A DNA stretch of 64,000 nucleotides from Devosia sp. YR412 (lineage in GTDB: Bacteria; Pseudomonadota; Alphaproteobacteria; Rhizobiales; Devosiaceae). The translations under genes were made by a program, and so were the position numbers. Positions 28,627-36,926 of the stretch are shown piece by piece. The notes below the pieces were generated by a model. That model worked only from the letters and a program-made list of their open reading frames with translations, had not been told where the DNA came from and did not search any database. The stretch is taken from assembly GCF_900110945.1 (NCBI RefSeq), contig NZ_FOFL01000003.1, forward strand, positions 186,001 to 250,000, in the 5' to 3' direction. The first letter of the stretch is position 1, and the number at the start of each line of letters is the position of its first letter.

Positions 28627-28651
28627 AAAATCGCTCCTGTGGAGCGATTTT
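28627..28651 (+). terminator. Terminator after the Rrf2 gene
   Basis: A perfect 11-bp stem, AAAATCGCTCC against GGAGCGATTTT, with loop TGT, 17 bp after the stop. It is part of the large palindromic intergenic region. Confidence 0.85.
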
Positions 28652-28660
28652 AGGTGATCA

Positions 28661-28781
28661 GGCCATGAGGGCTATGCCCGAATGGCCCAGCTGTCCCGCA
28701 AACACGTCATCCTTCTGCCCTTAAAGAGGAGGGATTGAGTCAGCCCCTCATCCGGGCCATTCGGCCGTAGGCCTCATGGCC
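28661..28781. repeat. Long imperfect palindrome between two mirrored terminators
   Basis: GGCCATGAGG (28661-28670) pairs with CCTCATGGCC (28772-28781) and CCGAATGGCCC (28678-28688) pairs with GGGCCATTCGG (28754-28764), enclosing about 65 bases. This lies between two similar perfect terminators at 28627 and 28791. It may form a long stem. Confidence 0.65.
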
Positions 28782-28790
28782 TTCTCGGCT

Positions 28791-28815
28791 AAAATCACGC
28801 CACCGGCGTGATTTT
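28791..28815 (-). terminator. Terminator after purU
   Basis: A perfect 11-bp stem, AAAATCACGCC against GGCGTGATTTT, with loop ACC, 19 bp past the purU stop. It nearly mirrors the hairpin at 28627. Confidence 0.85.
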
Positions 28816-28834
28816 GCTCTCGGCCGTTTCGAAG

Positions 28835-29689
28835 CTACCCAAACACCACCGTCTTGCGCCCATTCAGCATCACCCGGTTCTCCAGGTGCAGTTTCACCGC
28901 CCGGGCCAGCACGCGAGATTCGATATCCCGCCCCGCCGCCACCAGGTCATCCGGGCTCATCGCATGGGTGACGCGGGCGGTTTCCTGCTCGATGATCGGG
29001 CCTTCGTCGAGGTCGGGGGTCACGTAGTGGGCGGTGGCGCCGATGATCTTGACGCCGCGCTCATGGGCCTGGTGATAGGGCTTGGCGCCCTTGAAGCTGG
29101 GCAGGAACGAGTGGTGGATATTGATCACCTGGCCGAACAGGCGGGTCGATAGATTGTCACTCAGCACCTGCATGTAGCGGGCCAGAACGACGAGATCGGC
29201 GCCGGTTTTCTGGATCAGGGCAAGGATCTGCTCTTCCTGGGCGACCTTGGTTTCCTTGGTCACCGGCAGCAGATGGAATGGAATGCCGGCGTCTTCGGCG
29301 ATCTTCTGCGCATCGGGGTGGTTGGAGATCACCGCCGCAACCTCGGCGTCGAGCCAGCCGACGCGGATCTGATACAGCAGATGCAGCAGCGTGTGGTCGA
29401 ATTTGGAAACCAGGATGACGATGCGCTTCTTGCGGCTTTCCTCGGTCAGCGCGGTCTTCATCGAAAAGCGCTCGATCGGCGATTTCAGGGCGCGTTCAAG
29501 GGCTTGGCGGTCGACGCCTGCGGGCGCGGTGAAGGCCAGGCGCATGAAGAAGCGACCTGTTTCCTGATCCCAGAACTGGTTGCTCTCGGCAATATTGGCA
29601 TTGAGCGCCGCCAGTTCGGTGGTGATGGCAGCGACAATGCCCGGCCGGTCGGCGCAGGACAGGGTGAGGACGAAATTGGCCGAGGACAT
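28835..29689 (-). CDS. purU: Formyltetrahydrofolate deformylase
   Basis: PurU hydrolyses 10-formyl-tetrahydrofolate to formate and tetrahydrofolate, balancing one-carbon pools. The 284-residue protein has an N-terminal ACT domain (VLTLSCADRPGIVAAITTEL) and a formyltransferase-like C-terminal domain with VINIHHSFLPSFKGAKPYHQ near 200, then GATAHYVTPDLDEGPIIEQE containing the catalytic His and Asp. The ATG at 29689 is the natural start for the family length; the frame open upstream lacks homology. It is a single gene. Confidence 0.94.
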   Translation of the reverse strand: MSSANFVLTLSCADRPGIVAAITTELAALNANIAESNQFWDQETGRFFMRLAFTAPAGVDRQALERALKSPIERFSMKTALTEESRKKRIVILVSKFDHTLLHLLYQIRVGWLDAEVAAVISNHPDAQKIAEDAGIPFHLLPVTKETKVAQEEQILALIQKTGADLVVLARYMQVLSDNLSTRLFGQVINIHHSFLPSFKGAKPYHQAHERGVKIIGATAHYVTPDLDEGPIIEQETARVTHAMSPDDLVAAGRDIESRVLARAVKLHLENRVMLNGRKTVVFG

Positions 29690-29753
29690 GCTTGAAGCTC
29701 CCGAATTCTGGCCAGCGGTATCAATGGCTTGAGCGCTGTCGTCAAGAAGCAAA

Positions 29754-29781
29754 AAGGGCCGCCCCGATTGGAGCGGCCCTT
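29754..29781 (-). terminator. Terminator of the polyamine transporter operon
   Basis: AAGGGCCGC and GCGGCCCTT arms enclose 10 bases, followed on the minus strand by a run of T. It lies 215 bp past the last permease and 39 bp past the small ORF at 29820. Confidence 0.82.
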
Positions 29782-29819
29782 CCTGAGTAGTATCGGCCTC
29801 GAGTGCCGAGGAGATGGTG

Positions 29820-29891
29820 CTAGCCGAGATCACTCCCAGTCATCACACGATATCCAAAGCCTTCTTCGAGTACCAAAATCTCAAACGACAC
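29820..29891 (-). CDS. Possible 23-residue small protein with extended Shine-Dalgarno
   Basis: A GTG at 29891 opens a 24-codon frame ending TAG. The peptide starts MSFEILVLEEGFGYRV and has no recognised domain. The sequence before the GTG (29892-29905) is AAGGAGGTGATCCA, complementary to essentially the whole 3' tail of 16S rRNA, with GGAGG seven bases before the start. The ORF is in a locally AT-richer region, 105 bp past the last permease gene and 39 bp before a terminator. No other copy or homologue can be checked here, so it may also be a leader or chance. Confidence 0.4.
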   Translation of the reverse strand: MSFEILVLEEGFGYRVMTGSDLG

Positions 29892-29905
29892 TGGATCACC
29901 TCCTT
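29892..29905 (-). promoter_or_regulatory. Full-length Shine-Dalgarno sequence
   Basis: AAGGAGGTGATCCA on the minus strand precedes the GTG of the small ORF. On the plus strand the same bases read TGGATCACCTCCTT, identical to the 3' end of 16S rRNA. No further 16S similarity is seen on either side. Confidence 0.55.
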
Positions 29906-29995
29906 CACGTTGGTTGAACATGACAGAAGCATGAACCTGTTTTTTGGCTCTGTCCAGTCACGCATTTTTCAGCTTGATGAACGGATTTTGAACGC

Positions 29996-30805
29996 CTAAC
30001 GACGGGCCTTCCGGGGACGATTGCGCAGCTGGATCGCGGTGGCGATGATGACGCCGGTGGCGACGATGCCGACGATGATGGTGGCCAGCGCATTGACGTC
30101 CGGCGAGACACCGAGCTTGACCTTACTGAAGATCACCATGGGCAGGGTCGATGAACCCGGACCCGAGACGAAGCTGGCGATGACCAGGTCGTCGAGCGAC
30201 AGGGTAAAGCCGAGCAGCCAGCCCGAGACCAGAGCCGGGGCGATGATGGGCAGGGTGATGTCAAAGAAGGTGCGGAGCGGGGAAGCGCCGAGATCCATGG
30301 CCGCCTCTTCGACGCTACGGTCGAAGTCGGACAGCCGCGACTGCACCACGACGCAGATATAGGCCATGGCAAAGGTCGAATGGGCGATGACGATGGTCAG
30401 CATGCCGCGACCCGCCGGCCAGCCGAGCAGGCTTTCCATGGCGACGAAGAGCAACAGCATGGAGAGGCCGGTGATGACGTCGGGCATGACCATGGGGGCC
30501 GAGACCATGCCGGAGAACAGTGTGCGGCCGCGGAAGCTGCGGAAGCGCACCAGGGCGACGGCGGCCAATGTGCCCAGCACCAAAGCGATGGTGGCGCTGA
30601 TGGCGGCGATCTGCAGACTCAGCCAGGCGGCACCCAGCATCTGCGGGTCGTTGAACAGTTCGCCATACCATTTGGTCGAAAAGCCCGACCAGACGGTGAC
30701 CAGACGGTTCTCGTTGAAGGAGAAGACCACCATGGAAATGATCGGGGCATAGAGGAAGCTAAAGCCCAGGGCTGCCGTGATCGGCAAGAACCAGCCACGC
30801 CGCAT
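29996..30805 (-). CDS. potI: Polyamine ABC transporter permease (PotI-like)
   Basis: One of two permease subunits of a spermidine/putrescine-type ABC importer. The 269-residue protein has about six membrane helices, and the EAA loop that touches the ATPase is VEEAAMDLGASPLRTFFDIT near 185. LSLDDLVIASFVSGPG is a PotC/PotI landmark. Its ATG lies one base after the stop of the other permease. It is the last evident large gene of a four-gene operon. Confidence 0.9.
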   Translation of the reverse strand: MRRGWFLPITAALGFSFLYAPIISMVVFSFNENRLVTVWSGFSTKWYGELFNDPQMLGAAWLSLQIAAISATIALVLGTLAAVALVRFRSFRGRTLFSGMVSAPMVMPDVITGLSMLLLFVAMESLLGWPAGRGMLTIVIAHSTFAMAYICVVVQSRLSDFDRSVEEAAMDLGASPLRTFFDITLPIIAPALVSGWLLGFTLSLDDLVIASFVSGPGSSTLPMVIFSKVKLGVSPDVNALATIIVGIVATGVIIATAIQLRNRPRKARR

Positions 30806-30806
30806 G

Positions 30807-31754
30807 TTACTTCTCCACCACGGCGTTCTGCGCCTTTTGCAGCAGCATGATCGGCACCACGACCACGGCCAGCATGGCTACGGCGACTGCGGCAGCGCGC
30901 GGCCAGTTGGTTGCCGAGAAGAACTCGTCCCACAGCACGCGGCCGATCATCAGCGTTTCGGGGCCACCCAGCAGCGCCGGAATGACATATTCACCGACCG
31001 CCGGAATGAAGACCAAGAGCGAGCCGGCCAGAATGCCGGGCAGCGACAGGGGGAGCGTGATCGAGATGAAGGTCTGCCACGGCCGCGAGCCGAGGTCGGC
31101 CGAGGCCTCGATCAGCGACGCGTCCAGCTTCACCAGGGTCGTATAGAGCGGCAGGATCATGAAGGGCAGGTAGCTGTAGATCAGCCCGACATAGACCGCG
31201 AAATCGGTCTGCATCATCACCAGCGGCTCGATGCCGAAGAGGCCGAGGAACTGATTGATCAGCCCATTGCCGCGCATGAAACCTGTCAGCGCATAGATGC
31301 GCAGCAGGAACGAGGTGAAGAAGGGCAGCACCACCAGCATCAGCAGCACATTGCGCCAGGGATCGGGCGCACGGGCGATGGCATAGGCCATGGGATAGCC
31401 GACGATCAGTGTGATCACCGTGGCGATGAAGGCAATGCGGATCGAGCTGAGATAAGCCGCGACATAGAGGCTGTCGCTGAACAGCTTGATGTAATTGTTG
31501 AGATGCAGCGTCAGCTGCACCGTGCCGTCTTCGGTCGTCAGCAGTGGCGAATAGGGCGGGCGGCCGAACTGCTTGGTGGCCAGCGAAATGCCGAAGACCA
31601 CGGCCAGCGGAATGAGGAAGAACACCAGCAGCCACAGCACCGGCGCGATCAGCACCAGCGCCTTGCCGGAAATGCCAACCTTGGCGAGGCCGCGCTCGAC
31701 GGCCTTCCAGGGTTTCAACCGCCGTGGCGGCGGGATGGTGGGTTCGTAGCTCAT
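30807..31754 (-). CDS. potH: Polyamine ABC transporter permease (PotH-like)
   Basis: Partner permease of 315 residues, about six membrane helices after a cytoplasmic lead (SYEPTIPPPRRLKPWKAVE). The EAA loop is LIEASADLGSRPWQTFISIT near 220, and the PotB/PotH-like segment FLLRIYALTGFMRGNGLINQ is near 150. Its start, ATG at 31754, overlaps the ATPase stop by four bases. A longer frame upstream belongs to the reverse of the ATPase gene. The alternative is another PotB-type opine or polyamine system. Confidence 0.9.
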   Translation of the reverse strand: MSYEPTIPPPRRLKPWKAVERGLAKVGISGKALVLIAPVLWLLVFFLIPLAVVFGISLATKQFGRPPYSPLLTTEDGTVQLTLHLNNYIKLFSDSLYVAAYLSSIRIAFIATVITLIVGYPMAYAIARAPDPWRNVLLMLVVLPFFTSFLLRIYALTGFMRGNGLINQFLGLFGIEPLVMMQTDFAVYVGLIYSYLPFMILPLYTTLVKLDASLIEASADLGSRPWQTFISITLPLSLPGILAGSLLVFIPAVGEYVIPALLGGPETLMIGRVLWDEFFSATNWPRAAAVAVAMLAVVVVPIMLLQKAQNAVVEK

Positions 31755-32899
31755 ACCGTCAGCACCGAACCCGACGTGTCGTTCCAGGTGACATAGACCG
31801 GCTCGTCCCAGCTGATCGAATCGGGATTGCCACGCACCGTATTGGTCTGGGTGACGCGCAGGCGCTTGCCGCTGTCGAGCAGAACCTGGTAAACGCTCAT
31901 GTCGCCGAGATAGCCGATGTCTTCGACCATGCCATGGGTGACATTGGCGCCATTGAGGCCTTCGGGCTTGTCGCGGCTCAGCATCATCTTTTCCGGACGG
32001 ATCGCCCACCAGAGGGTCTGGTCGGGGGCGCAATCGACGCCATGGCCGACATAGATGTCGCAGCCCAGCTCGGTCGAGCGGATGCGGACATGGCCCGGCT
32101 CGTCCTCGGTGACGACGCCTTCGACCATGTTGACCGAGCCGATGAAGCCGGCGACGAATTTGGAATTGGGGAATTCATAGATATCGGTGGGCTCGCCGAT
32201 CATGGCGATCTCGCCCTGGTTCATCACCCCGATACGGGTAGCCAGCGACATGGCCTCTTCCTGGTCGTGGGTCACGACGATGAAAGTGACGCCCAAAGTC
32301 TCTTGGATTTTGACCAGTTCGAACTGGGTTTCCTCGCGCAGCTTTTTGTCCAATGCGCCGAGCGGCTCGTCGAGGAGGAGAAGTTTCGGACGCTTGGCGA
32401 GGGCGCGTGCGAGGGCCACGCGCTGGCGCTGGCCGCCGGAGAGCTGGTGCGGCTTACGGGCGCCATAGTCCTGCAGCTTGACCAGGGTCAGGAGCTCGGC
32501 GACGCGCGCAGCGATCTCCTCCTTGCCGAGGCCGTCGCGCTTGAGGCCATAGGCAATGTTCTGCTCGACATTCATATGCGGGAACAGCGCATAGGACTGG
32601 AACATCATATTGACTGGGCGGTTATAGGGCGCGACCTGGGTCATGTCCTGGCCGTCGATCTCGATCGTGCCAGAGGTGGGGATTTCAAAGCCGGCCAGCA
32701 TGCGCAGGAGGGTCGACTTACCCGAGCCTGAGCCGCCCAAAAGGCAGAAGAGTTCGCTGCGATAAATGTCGAGCGAGACATCGGAAACCGCCGCCACATC
32801 ACCAAAGCGCTTGGTGACATTGCGGATGCGCACGAAGGGCTTGGCTGCCGGATCGCGCCAGGGCCGGGTATCGACTGCAAGATTGGGCTTCTTGGCCAT
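31751..32899 (-). CDS. potG: Polyamine ABC transporter ATP-binding protein (PotG/PotA-like)
   Basis: The ATPase subunit that powers import, located on the cytoplasmic face. The 382-residue protein has Walker A GGSGSGKSTLLRMLAG near 56, the signature PHQLSGGQRQRVALARALAK, Walker B LLLLDEPLGALDKKLRE, the H-loop FIVVTHDQEEAM, and a C-terminal TOBE-like regulatory domain. It starts after a 133-bp gap with a hairpin following the binding-protein gene. The PotG assignment comes from the order binding protein-ATPase-permease-permease. Confidence 0.93.
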   Translation of the reverse strand: MAKKPNLAVDTRPWRDPAAKPFVRIRNVTKRFGDVAAVSDVSLDIYRSELFCLLGGSGSGKSTLLRMLAGFEIPTSGTIEIDGQDMTQVAPYNRPVNMMFQSYALFPHMNVEQNIAYGLKRDGLGKEEIAARVAELLTLVKLQDYGARKPHQLSGGQRQRVALARALAKRPKLLLLDEPLGALDKKLREETQFELVKIQETLGVTFIVVTHDQEEAMSLATRIGVMNQGEIAMIGEPTDIYEFPNSKFVAGFIGSVNMVEGVVTEDEPGHVRIRSTELGCDIYVGHGVDCAPDQTLWWAIRPEKMMLSRDKPEGLNGANVTHGMVEDIGYLGDMSVYQVLLDSGKRLRVTQTNTVRGNPDSISWDEPVYVTWNDTSGSVLTV

Positions 32900-32951
32900 G
32901 GCGCTTCTTGAAACTCTGCTGGGGCGGTCATCGGCCGCGGTGGTATCGCGC

Positions 32952-32969
32952 TTCCGGCCGGGGCCGGAA
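32952..32969 (-). promoter_or_regulatory. Intercistronic hairpin between binding protein and ATPase genes
   Basis: TTCCGGCC and GGCCGGAA with two bases between them, in the 133-bp gap. No T-run follows, so partial termination or RNA protection, raising binding-protein levels above the membrane components, is a plausible role, as in other binding-protein operons. Confidence 0.5.
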
Positions 32970-33032
32970 ACCTCCGTTTATTGGGGCTTCCCATAGGGAA
33001 AAGGGGCGGCCGTGGCCACCCCCAATTTGCGT

Positions 33033-34115
33033 TTACTGGCCGGTTTTGACGCGGGTCCAGGTGCGGGTCAGAACCTCTTCATAATCCGGGCTATGCGCCT
33101 TCATGGTGAAGGCATTGGCCAGGGTTTCGGCAGAGGGGTAGATGGACGGGTTGGACTTCACTTCTTCATTGACGAATTCCAGCGAGGCCGGGTTGGGGTT
33201 GGCGTAGAACACCGTATTGGTGATGTCGGCCACGACCTTGGGCTGCAGTATGTAGTTGATGAACTTGTGCGCATTGTCGGGATGCGGCGCATCGGCGGGA
33301 ATGGCCATGAAGTCGAACAGGGTCGGCGCGCCTTCCGATGGGATCAGGTAGCTAACTTCGGTGCCTTCGGCGGCATTGTCGGCGGCGATGAACATGTCGC
33401 CCGAATAGCCCATGGCGAGGCAGATTTCGCCATTGCCGAGGTCGTCGATATACTGGGACGAGTGGAAGTAGCGGACCGACGGCTTGATGGCGTTGAGCAG
33501 TTCTTCGGCCTTGGCCAGGTCTTCTTCGCTTTCCGAATTGGGATCGAGGCCGAGCACATGCAGCGCCGTGCCGACGACTTCGGACGGGCTATCCATCACG
33601 GCGACGCCGCAGGAGGCGAGCTTGGCGACGGTTTCGGGATCAAACAGCAGGTCCCAGCTGGTCGGCGGCGTATCGGTGCCCAGAGCTTCGGCGACCTTGG
33701 CGACATTGTAGCCGAGGCCAATGGTGTTTAGCATATAGGGCACGCCATGGGCATTGTCGGGATCGACAATGGCGGCGGTGGCGAGCGATGCCGGATCGAG
33801 ATTGCCGAGGTTGGTCAGCTTGGCCTTGTCGAGCGGCAGGATCAGGCCGGCGAGAATCTGGCGTTCGAGGAAATTGCCCGAGGGCACCACGATGTCATAG
33901 CCGGCCGAGCCAGCCAGCAGCTTGGCATCGACGATCTCGTTATTGTCGTAGACGTCGTAGTTCACCGCAATGCCGGTTTCCGCGGTGAAATTGGCGATGG
34001 TGTCTTCGGCGATATAGTCGGACCAGTTGTAGACGTTGAGCACGGGCTCTTCCTGGGCCAGCGCGGGGCTGGCAACCATGAGGGCGCCGAGGGCAAGGGC
34101 GAGCGATGGCTTCAT
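33033..34115 (-). CDS. potF: Polyamine ABC transporter periplasmic binding protein (PotF-like)
   Basis: The periplasmic receptor that delivers polyamine to the membrane complex. It has a signal peptide of about 20 residues (MKPSLALALGALMVASPALA), then NVYNWSDYIAEDTIANFTAE, nearly the PotF/PotD opening. It is 360 residues from the ATG at 34115, where AGGAG precedes; an upstream in-frame start would spoil the signal peptide. It is the first gene of a minus-strand operon with the ATPase and two permeases. Confidence 0.93.
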   Translation of the reverse strand: MKPSLALALGALMVASPALAQEEPVLNVYNWSDYIAEDTIANFTAETGIAVNYDVYDNNEIVDAKLLAGSAGYDIVVPSGNFLERQILAGLILPLDKAKLTNLGNLDPASLATAAIVDPDNAHGVPYMLNTIGLGYNVAKVAEALGTDTPPTSWDLLFDPETVAKLASCGVAVMDSPSEVVGTALHVLGLDPNSESEEDLAKAEELLNAIKPSVRYFHSSQYIDDLGNGEICLAMGYSGDMFIAADNAAEGTEVSYLIPSEGAPTLFDFMAIPADAPHPDNAHKFINYILQPKVVADITNTVFYANPNPASLEFVNEEVKSNPSIYPSAETLANAFTMKAHSPDYEEVLTRTWTRVKTGQ

Positions 34116-34535
34116 CTGGTGGGCTCCTGTTCGGTGTTGGTCTTTTGGGCTTTGCGACCTGGGCCGCAATGGGGTTGCGCGCAAGCGCGGACGATCAGGC
34201 GCGGGCGCTCATCTTTGAGGGCCCGTTGCGGTGCGGTCCTGAACTGAAAGTGCAGCAAGAGAGCGCTCAAAAGCGCTGGGGCGGCTGGCTGAGATGGGCC
34301 CGGTGCCGGGCGCGTATCGATCGCTGGCAAAACTGCGATCAACAAGGATGGTCTGCAGCGAAGTGCCCTTTCCACGCTGGCGTTTATGAGGGCAACCTAG
34401 AACCAAATTTCCGGGGGGACAAGCGCTTGGGGCCAAGTTTTCATTGGGGTTGACGCCCTGCGGCAACAAGGCGCAAAACCCGCGCCAACGGGGCCGCGAC
34501 CGGTCCATAAACCCATTATATCAGCGAGTGATCCG
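34116..34535. other. Intergenic region between potF and psuG
   Basis: About 420 bp carry divergent promoters for the polyamine operon (minus) and psuG (plus). I see no convincing gene. A dyad GATCGC/GCGATC (34319-34324 and 34335-34340) may be an operator. A TTGACG hexamer at 34450 could be a psuG -35 element but lacks a clear -10. G-runs are common near 34415-34450. Confidence 0.5.
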
Positions 34536-35483
34536 ATGAGCGCCAAGGCCTACCTGTCCATCAGCCCCGAAGTGAAGAAGGCTCTGGCCGAAGGCAAGCC
34601 GGTGGTGGCGCTGGAATCCACCATCATCACCCATGGCATGCCCTATCCGCAGAACCTCGCCATGGCGACCAATGTGGAACAGGTGATCCGCGACAATGGC
34701 GCGGTGCCGGCGACCATCGCCATCATGGACGGCCGCTTCTGCGTCGGCGTATCCGGCGAAGATCTCGAACGCCTGGCCCAGACCGGCGGCACCGCCGCCA
34801 AGGCCAGCCGGCGCGATGTGTCGGCGCTCTTGGTCAAGGGCGAGATTGCCGGCACCACGGTTGCCACCACGATGCAGATCGCGGCTTTGGCCGGCATCCA
34901 TGTGTTTGCCACTGGCGGCATTGGCGGCGTGCATCGCGGCGCCGAGGATACATTCGATATCTCCGCCGACCTTGAAGAGCTGAGCCGCACGCCGGTCTGC
35001 GTGGTCTGCGCGGGTGCCAAGTCGATTCTCGATATCGCCAAGACCTTGGAAGTGCTCGAGACCAATGGCGTACCGGTGATCGGCTATGGCACCGAGGATT
35101 TCCCGGCCTTCTGGGCGCGCCAGAGCGGCCACAAGGTCGACCATCGCTTCGATGACGTCGCCGATATCGCCAAGGTGGTCGCCATGCAGAGCGACCTCGG
35201 CATGGGCGGCGTGCTGGTGGCCAATCCGATCCCGGAAGGCGATGCGCTCGACCCCGCCGCCATCGAGGCACGCATTGCTGAGGCCATCCGTGGCGCCGAA
35301 CAGGAAGGCGTGTCGCGCAAGGCGCTGACGCCATTCCTGCTGAAGCGCATCTTCGAATTGACCGATGGCAAGTCGCTGGTCGCCAATATCGCGCTGGTGG
35401 AAAACAATGCCAAGGTGGCGGCCGGGATCGCCGTGGCTCTCGCCAAGGGCCAGGCGCCCAAGCCGGCCGTCCGCCGCGCATGA
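34536..35483 (+). CDS. psuG: Pseudouridine-5'-phosphate glycosidase
   Basis: PsuG splits pseudouridine 5'-phosphate into ribose 5-phosphate and uracil. The 315-residue protein has the family-typical VVALESTIITHGMPYPQNLA, then DGRFCVGVSGEDLERL, TTVATTMQIAALAGIHVFAT and GGIGGVHRGAEDTFD. Length is normal. It overlaps the next gene, a PfkB-type kinase, by four bases (ATGA), the standard psuG-psuK pairing for pseudouridine salvage. Confidence 0.95.
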   Translation: MSAKAYLSISPEVKKALAEGKPVVALESTIITHGMPYPQNLAMATNVEQVIRDNGAVPATIAIMDGRFCVGVSGEDLERLAQTGGTAAKASRRDVSALLVKGEIAGTTVATTMQIAALAGIHVFATGGIGGVHRGAEDTFDISADLEELSRTPVCVVCAGAKSILDIAKTLEVLETNGVPVIGYGTEDFPAFWARQSGHKVDHRFDDVADIAKVVAMQSDLGMGGVLVANPIPEGDALDPAAIEARIAEAIRGAEQEGVSRKALTPFLLKRIFELTDGKSLVANIALVENNAKVAAGIAVALAKGQAPKPAVRRA

Positions 35484-36364
35484 GCAAAAGGGTTCTCGTC
35501 GTCGGCGACGTGATGACCGATGTCATCGTCATGCCGGAAGGGCCGATCGTCAAAGGCAGCGACCGGCGGGCCACGGTGCGCAGCCGGCCCGGCGGCTCGG
35601 GCGCCAACCAGGCCGTCTGGCTCGGCGCCATGGACGCCCCGGTAGTGTTCGCCGCCAGGGTCGGGGCCGACGACCTGCATATGTACGAGAACTATTTCCG
35701 CGGCTCGGGGGTGATCCCGATGCTGGCGGGAGACCGCGAGCTGCCATCGGGCGTGCTGGTGACCATTGTCGATCCAGATGGCGAGCGAAGCTTCCTGACC
35801 GACCGGGGGGCCAACCTCAATCTCAGCGCGGCGGACCTGCCGGGCAGCATGCTCGACGACATCGGCATGGTTATGGTGTCTGGCTACAGCTTCTTTGCGC
35901 CGGGACCCCGTGCCGCCGTGCAGGCGCTGTTTGCCGAGGCGCGGGCGCGGGGGATTGCGGTGGCGGTAGATCCGGCATCTGTGGGGTTCCTGGTCGAGGT
36001 GGGCCCGGCCGAGTTCTTGAACTGGACGCGCGGCGCCACGGCGATCTTTTCCAACGAGAGCGAAGCCGAAGCCCTAACCGGGGCAATTGGGTATGAAGCG
36101 CAGCTGCGCGCCCTCGGCGACTATTACGACACGGTGCTGATCAAGCGCGGCGCATCGGGAGCGGCGATCGGCGGGCGCGATGGCGTGCGGGTGGAATTGC
36201 CGGCGCCCAGCGTGTCCGTTGTCGATACCACCGGCGCTGGCGACGCCTTTGCGGCAGGGTTTATTGCCGCGCACTTATCCGGCGCGGACGAGGCAGGCGC
36301 CTTGGCGCGGGGCATTGCGGCAGGATCAAAGGCCGTGCAGTCGATCGGCGGGCAGCCGGGATAG
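35480..36364 (+). CDS. psuK: PfkB family kinase, probable pseudouridine kinase
   Basis: A ribokinase-like enzyme of 294 residues. RVLVVGDVMTDVIVMPEGPI opens the protein, RPGGSGANQAVWLGAM gives the substrate loop and DTTGAGDAFAAGF the catalytic base Asp near 255. The coupling to psuG points to pseudouridine 5'-phosphorylation as substrate generation for PsuG. Family membership is certain; the substrate is inferred from context, and other sugars or nucleosides are possible. Confidence 0.88.
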   Translation: MSKRVLVVGDVMTDVIVMPEGPIVKGSDRRATVRSRPGGSGANQAVWLGAMDAPVVFAARVGADDLHMYENYFRGSGVIPMLAGDRELPSGVLVTIVDPDGERSFLTDRGANLNLSAADLPGSMLDDIGMVMVSGYSFFAPGPRAAVQALFAEARARGIAVAVDPASVGFLVEVGPAEFLNWTRGATAIFSNESEAEALTGAIGYEAQLRALGDYYDTVLIKRGASGAAIGGRDGVRVELPAPSVSVVDTTGAGDAFAAGFIAAHLSGADEAGALARGIAAGSKAVQSIGGQPG

Positions 36365-36422
36365 TCTGCCGCATCCCTGCTGCAATCTGGACTATTGTGA
36401 ACGGGCCTTGAGGAGAAACACC

Positions 36423-36926
36423 ATGAACCGCTTTGTTGCCGCAAGCCTGCTTTGCCTGACACTGACCGCGCCGGCGCTCGCCGATGGCAAGGTCTATGTG
36501 CAATTGCCGACGTTCGGCCCATTCGAGGGTAATGAGGCCGAGGACCTGCTGTATCATCTGGTGGTGGCCAACATCGTGTCGTCGAACTGCGCAGGTTATG
36601 AGGTCACGGACGCCGAGTGGTCGCTGCTGACCGATTCGGCTGATCTGGTCGCCTATGGCGAGCTCAAGCTCAGTACCAATGACTTCGACAACCTGTTCTA
36701 CGATCCGGCCTTCGACCTGCTCGACGACCCCACGACCTGCGAGACGGAAGGACCGGGGGTCGAGCCAATGCTGGCCGAGCTGGTGCAGCTGGGCGGCTCA
36801 CGCGAGCCTCTGCCCGACCAGGACAAGGCCTATACCGAGTGGCGGGCGCTGATGGATAGGATACAAGCTGAGGCTGCGGCATCGCATGCCGACGCGCCCC
36901 CAGCTGGAAAGACCAAGACCAAGTGA
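36423..36926 (+). CDS. Secreted protein of unknown function
   Basis: A 167-residue protein with a clean signal peptide (MNRFVAASLLCLTLTAPALA, cleaved near 20). The mature part is acidic, with NFD-type repeats of Asp and Leu and two cysteines (SSNCAGYEVTDAEW and PTTCETEGPG) that could form a disulfide in the periplasm. Start at 36423 is supported by GAGGAG ten bases upstream. It overlaps the next gene by four bases (GTGA). I recognise no family. It follows the psuGK operon by 58 bp and may be separately expressed. Confidence 0.65.
   Translation: MNRFVAASLLCLTLTAPALADGKVYVQLPTFGPFEGNEAEDLLYHLVVANIVSSNCAGYEVTDAEWSLLTDSADLVAYGELKLSTNDFDNLFYDPAFDLLDDPTTCETEGPGVEPMLAELVQLGGSREPLPDQDKAYTEWRALMDRIQAEAAASHADAPPAGKTKTK

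Noticed and set aside
29891..29905. Fragment of a 16S rRNA gene on the plus strand
   Set aside because: Only 15 bases match the 16S tail; neighbouring bases do not resemble the rRNA, so an extended Shine-Dalgarno is the better reading.
34106..34453. 115-codon plus-strand frame overlapping the start of potF
   Set aside because: It begins inside potF in reverse, has no ribosome-binding site and no homology that I recognise.
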